64,000 bases of DNA from Azoarcus sp. DD4 (GTDB lineage Bacteria; Pseudomonadota; Gammaproteobacteria; Burkholderiales; Rhodocyclaceae). How positions within the stretch are numbered: the stretch's first letter is position 1; every line of letters begins with the position of its first letter. Of the stretch, positions 58,200 through 64,000 are shown one piece after another. The position numbers and the translations under genes were made by a program. The DNA lies in NCBI RefSeq assembly GCF_006496635.1, contig NZ_CP022958.1:3100001-3164000 (forward strand), read 5' to 3'. Below the pieces are notes generated by a model. The model had not been told where the DNA came from. It was given only the letters and a program-made list of their open reading frames with translations, and made no database searches.

Positions 58200-60848
58200 A
58201 TGACCACCTACAAAGGCATAGAGATCGACTCCCGTCTTTGCCCGCTCATCCGTCACATGGCGCATGTCGAGGAATACCGCGAAATGCTGCAGCGCCTGCA
58301 GGCCGTATGGGACAACCTCGCCCTGCTGGGCCAGCTCTCGGGCATTGCCACCGACATGAACAGTACCCGCCAGGCGTTTTCCCAACTGACGGCTACCCTG
58401 CTCGACAACCTGGGCATGGAAACCCGCCGCAAGGTCGTGCTCGAAATGAGGTCTCGCGCGCAGGTCGCGGTGGACATCCTGGTGCGCAACCTCTTCGAAC
58501 GCACCGCCGACATCGGCTTCCTGGCAATCGATGACGAGTTGCGCCGCTACGCCGGCAAAGCCTCGTCACCCCAGGGGGCAGACCCTGCCGAGCACGCTGC
58601 CATCGTCGAACGCTTCCAGGCCTACGTCGAGAAGTACTCCGTCTACCACGACATCGTGCTGCTCGACACCGGCGGCCGGGTGCTCGCCCGTCTCGACCAG
58701 ACACAGGCGCTCGAACACTCCAACGATCCGCTGGTGGACGAAGCGCTGCGGACAACCGCGCCCTATGTCGAACACTTCCGCGTTTCCGACCTGCAGGCGG
58801 GTGGCGCACCGGTGCTGGCCTACGCCTACCGTATCGAGAACGCCGGCGGTGACACCCCGCTCGGCGTGCTCTGCCTGTGCTTCCGCTTCGAGGACGAGAT
58901 GCGTGGCATCTTTGCCAACCTGCTGCGAACCGGCGACTGGTACCTGCTGAGCCTGCTCGACGCCGACGGCATCTGCATCGCGAGTTCCGACCCACTGCAG
59001 CTACCGGTCGGCACCCGTGTCGAAATGGTGCTGGATGCCGACTGTCGGATCGTCCGCCTCGGCGGACGCGAATATCTCGCCACCTCGGCCAACACCCGCG
59101 GCTATCAGGGCTACCTCGGGCCCGGCTGGCTCGCCCACGTGATGGTGCCGCTCGAACACGCCTTCGGCCGCGATGCCGGCGACCGCCTGGCCCGCGTGCC
59201 ACCGGCGACGCTCCACGGCGTGATGCACAGCCCGACGCTCTTCTCGGACGAGCTCCAGCGCATCCCGGATCGTGCCGATCTCATCCAGCGCGAACTCAAC
59301 CGCTCGGTGTGGAACGGCAGCGTCAGGCAAGGCAAGGGCGGCAACACCATGAACAGCACCTTCTCCAAAGTGCTGCTCGGCGAGATCGGCAACACCGGCG
59401 TACAGACCCGCGACGTGTTCGCCCGCTCCATCGGCAACCTGCACGAAACGGTGGTGTCGTCCATCTTGGGCGACTGCGAATTCCAGGCCGCGCTGGCCAT
59501 CGACATCATGGACCGCAACCTGTACGAGCGGGCCAACGACTGCCGCTGGTGGGCGCTCAACCCGGTGTTCCGCGAAGCGCTCGGCGACGACGCGCCCGAC
59601 GCCGCCCACGGCAGCGCCATGGCCGCGACGCTGGCGCAGATCAACGCGCTCTACACGGTGTACGACAAACTCGTCGTGTTCGATCGCCGCGGCCGCATCG
59701 TCGCCGTCTCCAGCGAGCGCTGCCAGCACCTGGTCGGCCTGACCCTGGGCGACGAATGGGCACGGCGCACGCTGGCGCTGGACAACCTGCGCCACTACGT
59801 GGTGTCGCCCTTCGAAGCGACGCCGCTCTACGATGGCCGCCCCACCTACATCTACGCCGCCCCGATTCCGGCAGCGGGGGCCGCACTGCGTGTGGTAGGC
59901 GGCATCGCCATCGTGTTCGATGCCGAGCCGCAGTTTCGCGCCATGCTGTGCGACGCCATCGCCCACGACGCACCGGCTGCCGGCGACGCATCGACGCCCT
60001 TCGCCGCCTTCGTCGACGACAAGGGCAAAGTCGTGGCCTGCAGCGACCACACCCTTGTGCCGGGCGATATGCTGGAAGCGGACGGCGCGCTGCTCGCGCT
60101 CGCACCGGGCGCCACCTACTCCAGCATCGTCGTGCGCAACCGAGCCTACTACGCGGTCGGATCGCGGATGTCGTCCGGCTACCGCGAATACAAGGGCCCG
60201 GACGACGCCTACCGCAACGACGTGGCGGCGCTCGTCTTCATGCCGCTCGGCGCCGAGATCACCACAGGATCGGGTGCCACAGCCCCCGTCGACCGCATCC
60301 GCGCGCCCCATCGCCACGCCGCGGACGACGGTGCCGAGACCATGGAGATCGCCAGCTTCCTCATCGGCGAGGAATGGCTGGGCATTCCCTGTCGCGACGT
60401 CGTGGAAGCCGTCGGCCTGGAGCACGTCACCACGGTTCCCGGCATGCCGGACCACGTCCGCGGCGTGATGATGTTCCACGGCAACCCTGTGCCGGTGTTC
60501 GATCTGCGTAACGAGCTGCGCTTCGGCAAACCGGCAGATCCCGACACCTACCGGCAGATCGTCATCGTGCGCGCATCGGACGACAGCGTGTTCGGCATCC
60601 TCGTCCACGCACTTGCGGAAACGCCGGAAATCCCCCTGCACCTGATCGACCCGATCGCCAACCTCTTTCCCGGCCAGGCGGTGCTGGCCGAAAGCGTGGC
60701 GCGGCCGGACCCCTCGCATGGCCGCAACGGCATCCTGGTGATTCTCTCGGCGCATCGCATCCGCGACCGCCTGCAGCGACAGGGCGATGCCATCACGCAG
60801 GCCGCGCGCGCGCTGCCGCTGGACGGAGAACGTCTGGTCCTCGGATGA
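58200..60848 (+). CDS. Double-sensor protein fused to a CheW domain
   Basis: An 882-residue protein with no signal peptide or clear membrane helix. The first ~380 and next ~320 residues are related sensory regions: each has a helix with DILVRNLFERTADIGF or DIMDRNLYERANDCRWW, then a PAS/Cache-like core with KYSVYHDIVLLDTGGRVLAR or LYTVYDKLVVFDRRGRIVAV. The last ~170 residues form a CheW domain (ASFLIGEEWLGIPCRDVVEAVG, then VPGMPDHVRGVMMFHGNPVPVFDLR). There is no MCP signalling hairpin. It could feed a sensed signal to CheA directly; upstream longer frames belong to the DUF4336 gene. Confidence 0.85.
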   Translation: MTTYKGIEIDSRLCPLIRHMAHVEEYREMLQRLQAVWDNLALLGQLSGIATDMNSTRQAFSQLTATLLDNLGMETRRKVVLEMRSRAQVAVDILVRNLFERTADIGFLAIDDELRRYAGKASSPQGADPAEHAAIVERFQAYVEKYSVYHDIVLLDTGGRVLARLDQTQALEHSNDPLVDEALRTTAPYVEHFRVSDLQAGGAPVLAYAYRIENAGGDTPLGVLCLCFRFEDEMRGIFANLLRTGDWYLLSLLDADGICIASSDPLQLPVGTRVEMVLDADCRIVRLGGREYLATSANTRGYQGYLGPGWLAHVMVPLEHAFGRDAGDRLARVPPATLHGVMHSPTLFSDELQRIPDRADLIQRELNRSVWNGSVRQGKGGNTMNSTFSKVLLGEIGNTGVQTRDVFARSIGNLHETVVSSILGDCEFQAALAIDIMDRNLYERANDCRWWALNPVFREALGDDAPDAAHGSAMAATLAQINALYTVYDKLVVFDRRGRIVAVSSERCQHLVGLTLGDEWARRTLALDNLRHYVVSPFEATPLYDGRPTYIYAAPIPAAGAALRVVGGIAIVFDAEPQFRAMLCDAIAHDAPAAGDASTPFAAFVDDKGKVVACSDHTLVPGDMLEADGALLALAPGATYSSIVVRNRAYYAVGSRMSSGYREYKGPDDAYRNDVAALVFMPLGAEITTGSGATAPVDRIRAPHRHAADDGAETMEIASFLIGEEWLGIPCRDVVEAVGLEHVTTVPGMPDHVRGVMMFHGNPVPVFDLRNELRFGKPADPDTYRQIVIVRASDDSVFGILVHALAETPEIPLHLIDPIANLFPGQAVLAESVARPDPSHGRNGILVILSAHRIRDRLQRQGDAITQAARALPLDGERLVLG

Positions 60849-60978
60849 GGCGTCGGCCGGCGCGCGCCGGCATTCCCCTGCTGTTCGTTGTGGCGCCTCG
60901 ATGCATATGGTCTAGATTCAAGCGTATCCCCGTCATCGACGGGGTTGTTTGTCATCCAGGACCAAACGGGGGGAGATC

Positions 60979-62058
60979 ATGTTCTTCGTCACCAACCGCG
61001 AAATCGTCGCCGGGGAGACCGGCATGGGCCAACTCGGTACCACACCCAACAGCAAGGGGCCCAACGAACTGCGCCTGGTCGAGGCGGTCAAGAGCGGGCG
61101 AAGCTGGTCGGTCAGCGTGCTGCCCGATGTCGTCACGCCGGACATGCGCAGCAGCGCAGGCATTGCGCCCTCGGACCAACCGGTTTATGCCAGCGCCTAC
61201 GTCGCCCGCGTGCTGCTCGAGCGCATCCGCAAGGAAAAGAAGAACCTGCTGTTCTTCGTTCATGGCTTCAACAACGACGTCAAGGCGGTGCTGGAACGCG
61301 CCAACAGCCTGCAGCAGCTCTATGGCGTGGAGGTGCTGGCTTTCTCCTGGCCCGCCAATGGCGGCGGACTCAGCGGGGTGGCGAGCTACAAGAGCGACCA
61401 GCGCGACGCGCGCGCCTCGGTCGGCGCCTTCGACCGCTGCCTCGGCCGCATCGGTGAACTGCTCGCCGAGCTGACGGTACAGGAGGGCATCCGCCTGCAG
61501 GAAGAAGCCCGCCTGCGCCACCCCGACGACGCCGAGAAGCGCGAAGCCTTCTTCGCCCGCCTGCAGGAGAAGCACTGCCCCTTCACCGTGAACATGATGC
61601 TGCACAGCATGGGCAACTACCTCTACAAGCACACCCTGCTCTCGACCGCGAGCTACGCCGACCGGCTCGTGTTCGACAACATCGTGCTGCTGGCGGCCGA
61701 CACCAACAACCTCGACCACGCGCAATGGGTGGACCGCATTCCCTGCCGCAAATCGGTGTACATCACCATCAACGAGAACGACGGCGCCCTGCGCGCCTCG
61801 CGCATGAAGACCGGCGAGCAGCAGCAGGCCCGGCTCGGCCACTACCGCCACCGGCTGGACGCGCGCCAGGCGCTGTACGTGGATTTCACCGGCGCGCCGC
61901 AGGTAGGCAGCAGCCATGCCTACTTCGAGGACGACACGGTGCGTCTCAAGACCGCGGTCGCCCGCCAGTTCTTCCAGCGCGCCTTCAACGGGGAACGCGC
62001 CGAAGACGGCCTGCCCTTCGATCCGGCCACCCACATGTACCGTATCCCCGGTGCCTGA
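60979..62058 (+). CDS. Alpha/beta hydrolase (DUF900-like)
   Basis: A 359-residue soluble hydrolase. NLLFFVHGFNNDVKAVLERAN holds the oxyanion HGFN; the nucleophile is the Ser of MMLHSMGNYL; a later Asp (LAADTNNLDH) and His (GSSHAYFE) may complete the triad. GGGGGAG precedes the ATG at 60979. Substrate unknown. Single gene; TAGATT near 60912 may be its -10. Confidence 0.83.
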   Translation: MFFVTNREIVAGETGMGQLGTTPNSKGPNELRLVEAVKSGRSWSVSVLPDVVTPDMRSSAGIAPSDQPVYASAYVARVLLERIRKEKKNLLFFVHGFNNDVKAVLERANSLQQLYGVEVLAFSWPANGGGLSGVASYKSDQRDARASVGAFDRCLGRIGELLAELTVQEGIRLQEEARLRHPDDAEKREAFFARLQEKHCPFTVNMMLHSMGNYLYKHTLLSTASYADRLVFDNIVLLAADTNNLDHAQWVDRIPCRKSVYITINENDGALRASRMKTGEQQQARLGHYRHRLDARQALYVDFTGAPQVGSSHAYFEDDTVRLKTAVARQFFQRAFNGERAEDGLPFDPATHMYRIPGA

Positions 62059-62141
62059 CTGAGCGCCGCGGGTCGGCGGGTGTGCTAGCGTAGCGCCTCG
62101 ATCAATTCCGCCGGGGGCACGCGCCCGGCCCGCCCTCGCCC

Positions 62142-62792
62142 ATGCCGCTCAACATCGACATCGTTTCCGACTTCGTCTGCCCCTGGTGCTTCATCGGCAA
62201 GGCCAGGCTGCAAGGCGCACTCGACGACCTGCGGGCCCAGCGCCCGGAACTCGACGTCCGCATCAACTGGTTGCCCTATTTCCTGAATCCGGACACGCCG
62301 CCTGCCGGCGAGCCCTACCGCGCCTTCCTCGAGGCCAAGTTCGGCGGCGCGAAGCAGGTCGACGCGATGCATGCGCGCGTCGCCGAAGCGGGCGCACCGG
62401 ATGTGAGTTTCGCCTTCGAACGCATGACGATACGGCCCAACACCCTGCGGGCGCATCGCCTGATGTATCGCGCCCAGGCCCAAGGCAGACGGCAGACCCA
62501 GATCGCCGCACTGGCCGATGCCTTGTTCGCCGCGCACTTCCTGGAAGGCCGCAACATCGGCGACATCGACACGCTGGCGGACATCGCCACGGCCTGCGGC
62601 GACAAGACCGACGCCGTGCGCGCCTACCTTGAAAGCGATGCCGATACTGCGGTGGTGCAGCGGATGGCGGCGCAGGTACAGCAGCAAGGGGTGACCGGAG
62701 TGCCTTTCTTCATCCTCAACCGCAAGCTGGCGGTTTCGGGCGCACAGTCGGTGGCGGCCATGGGTGCCGCGCTGCTGCAAGCGCTGGAATAA
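62142..62792 (+). CDS. DsbA family oxidoreductase, FrnE type
   Basis: A 216-residue cytosolic DsbA-like protein: no signal peptide, SDFVCPWCFIGKARL with the C-P-W-C motif at about residues 13-16, helical insertion, and GVTGVPFFILNRKLAVSGAQ, the cis-proline loop and GA motif of the FrnE/2-hydroxychromene isomerase group. Likely thiol-disulfide exchange in the cytoplasm under oxidative stress. Confidence 0.88.
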   Translation: MPLNIDIVSDFVCPWCFIGKARLQGALDDLRAQRPELDVRINWLPYFLNPDTPPAGEPYRAFLEAKFGGAKQVDAMHARVAEAGAPDVSFAFERMTIRPNTLRAHRLMYRAQAQGRRQTQIAALADALFAAHFLEGRNIGDIDTLADIATACGDKTDAVRAYLESDADTAVVQRMAAQVQQQGVTGVPFFILNRKLAVSGAQSVAAMGAALLQALE

Positions 62793-62800
62793 GCGGAAAC

Positions 62801-62831
62801 CGCCCCGCGACCGCCTGCCGGCCGCGGGGCG
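62801..62831. terminator. Hairpin between convergent genes, possible bidirectional terminator
   Basis: CGCCCCGCG (62801-62809) pairs with CGCGGGGCG (62823-62831) around a 13-nt loop. No U-tract on either strand, so termination strength is doubtful. Confidence 0.4.
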
Positions 62832-62838
62832 CCATCGC

Positions 62839-63810
62839 TCAGCGGCCGTTGCTGAACAGCGGCTTGAGCTTGGCGGCGTTCTGCGGGCTGGCCTGCTCGA
62901 TGCCCTTCCAACCCGCCTCGTAGGCCTTGGCCACGAACAGGTTCACCTGGTCGGCCGGCAACGCGACCGCTTCGATCCCCGCCTTGCCCTGGCGCGCCTT
63001 CTCTTCTTCCGCCTTCTTCAGATCGCCGGCGTTCTGCGATTCCACCCAGGCGATCTGCTTCTCCAGGAAGGCCCGCTGGGTGGCATCGAGCTTCTTCCAG
63101 GTGTTCTGGTTCATGAAGAAGCTGACCTCGACGTTGTAGAAGCCGGGCTCGACGCGGTACTTGGTCTTTTCCTGCCAACCGAGGTCGAACACGCCGATCG
63201 ACGGCCAGCCGTAGCCATCCACCACGCCGCGTTCGAGCGCGGTATAGACCTCTCCCGGCGCCACCTGCAGCGGCGAAGCGCCAACCGACTGGAAGAAGGC
63301 GCGGTACACCGGCACGCTGCGCAGCTTGAAGCCGGAAAAGTCGGAGCTGGCGACCTTCTTGTTGGAATAGATGTGGTACTGCAGGCCGTCCGACACCCGC
63401 GCCAGCCACACCATGTTGGCCTTCTCGCGATGGATCTGGTCGAGCAGCGCGTAGCCGCCGTTGGCGCGCAGTTCGGACATCGGCTTCTCGGCCAGCGTCA
63501 TCGCCAGCGCTTCCGGCACCAGGTTGGCGTGGAACACGCCGGTACTGTTGGCGAGGTCGATCACGCCGGCCCGCAGGGCGTTGCCGACCTCGAACGGTGG
63601 CATCGACTCCGGCCCGCCGACCACCTGGATCTTCATGACGCCCTTGCCCTCGGCATTCACCTTCTCGACGAAGGCCTTGAATCGCTGCGCGAAAAAGGTG
63701 TCCTGGCCGAAGGCGCTGACGGCCTTGAGGGTGATTTCCGCACCCTGTGCGGTCGAGGCGACAATCGCGAACAGCAGGCCCGCGGCCAGTTTTCCGGTTT
63801 TCTTCTGCAT
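62839..63810 (-). CDS. TRAP transporter substrate-binding protein (DctP type)
   Basis: A 323-residue periplasmic protein. Signal peptide ending TAQGA at about 24. EITLKAVSAFGQDTFFAQRFKAF opens the domain; KLRSVPVYRAFFQSVGASPL holds the arginine that binds the substrate carboxylate; ALERGVVDGYGWPSIGVFDLGW is a family motif. It lies 42 bp after a TRAP large-permease gene. Imports an organic acid; which one is not readable. Confidence 0.9.
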   Translation of the reverse strand: MQKKTGKLAAGLLFAIVASTAQGAEITLKAVSAFGQDTFFAQRFKAFVEKVNAEGKGVMKIQVVGGPESMPPFEVGNALRAGVIDLANSTGVFHANLVPEALAMTLAEKPMSELRANGGYALLDQIHREKANMVWLARVSDGLQYHIYSNKKVASSDFSGFKLRSVPVYRAFFQSVGASPLQVAPGEVYTALERGVVDGYGWPSIGVFDLGWQEKTKYRVEPGFYNVEVSFFMNQNTWKKLDATQRAFLEKQIAWVESQNAGDLKKAEEEKARQGKAGIEAVALPADQVNLFVAKAYEAGWKGIEQASPQNAAKLKPLFSNGR

Positions 63811-63852
63811 CTTGGTTCTCCGTGGGGTATCAACGACTGCAAGGGGAAAACA

Positions 63853-64000
63853 TCAGCTCATCAGCTTGGGCAAGCCTATCGCCAGCCCTGGCACCGCGAT
63901 GATGAGCACAAGCACGACCAGCTCGATGGCGATGAAGGGAATCGCCGAACCGTAGATCTGCTGCAGGCGGATGTGCGGCGGCGCCACGCTCTGCATCACC
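63853..64000 (-). CDS. TRAP transporter large permease (DctM type), C-terminal end only
   Basis: The last 49 codons before the stop at 63855-63853; the rest lies beyond the right edge. The translated end reads IYGSAIPFIAIELVVLVLII then AVPGLAIGLPKLMS, the final helix and tail typical of DctM proteins. Directly upstream of the dctP-like gene on the same strand, so a TRAP operon in the order large permease, binding protein. Confidence 0.82.
   Translation of the reverse strand, partial: VMQSVAPPHIRLQQIYGSAIPFIAIELVVLVLIIAVPGLAIGLPKLMS

Overview
The window looks like a chromosomal segment of a high-GC betaproteobacterium of the Rhodocyclales (Azoarcus/Thauera/Aromatoleum type). This is inferred from gene content and codon use; no rRNA or other marker gene is present. 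Supporting traits are an EpsB/L/D/E/F exopolysaccharide locus of the exosortase-linked kind, an aromatic amine dehydrogenase operon, several ABC and TRAP uptake systems, and a nif-type flavodoxin gene behind a sigma-54/NifA-like promoter. Most genes have very GC-rich third codon positions. The clear exceptions are about 3.8-4.25 kb and 32.1-34.6 kb.

Layout. 1-5.6 kb: exopolysaccharide locus, with epsL, a small sorting-signal protein, epsD, epsE and epsF (cut by the left edge) on the minus strand, divergent from epsB. 5.65-11.7 kb: one minus-strand operon of an opine-type dehydrogenase, a 3-hydroxyacyl-CoA-dehydrogenase-like enzyme, a complete NitT/TauT-type ABC transporter and, last, a MarR regulator; its promoter carries a palindrome. 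12.1-13.6 kb: a lone lipoprotein. 13.6-27.5 kb: a long minus-strand aau operon (aauB-E-D-A, cytochrome c, DUF1329, DUF1302, RND/MMPL, YCF48-like, TerB-like, aldehyde dehydrogenase), with a divergent AraC-type regulator and an FNR-type box between them. Together these would oxidise an arylalkylamine in the periplasm and carry the aldehyde on to the acid.

27.9-31.7 kb: a FadR-type regulator with its putative operator, followed by a polar amino acid ABC transporter. 32.1-34.6 kb: a low-GC islet with an apparent integron gene cassette (core site, ORF, attC-like site), a methyltransferase, a transposase remnant and a small membrane protein; no integrase is in view. 34.7-46 kb: housekeeping and accessory genes (GST, DMT exporter, NfeD/SPFH pair, chemoreceptor, xpt, HDOD, kup, esterase, sulfate-binding protein). 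46.1-49.2 kb: an overlapping operon of a cation/proton antiporter, a GCS2-type carboxylate-amine ligase and a class I glutamine amidotransferase.

49.4-53.4 kb: PepSY protein, two-component pair and a diguanylate cyclase. 53.4-57.2 kb: a NifA-type upstream site and a -24/-12 promoter leading into a double-domain SagB-type nitroreductase, a rhodanese-ankyrin protein, a 109-residue unknown and a NifF-like flavodoxin; this is the best candidate here for an under-described module. 57.3-64 kb: a DUF4336 protein, an 882-residue soluble double-sensor CheW fusion, an alpha/beta hydrolase, a FrnE-type DsbA protein and the end of a TRAP transporter operon cut by the right edge. No tRNA, rRNA, CRISPR array or complete insertion sequence was found.
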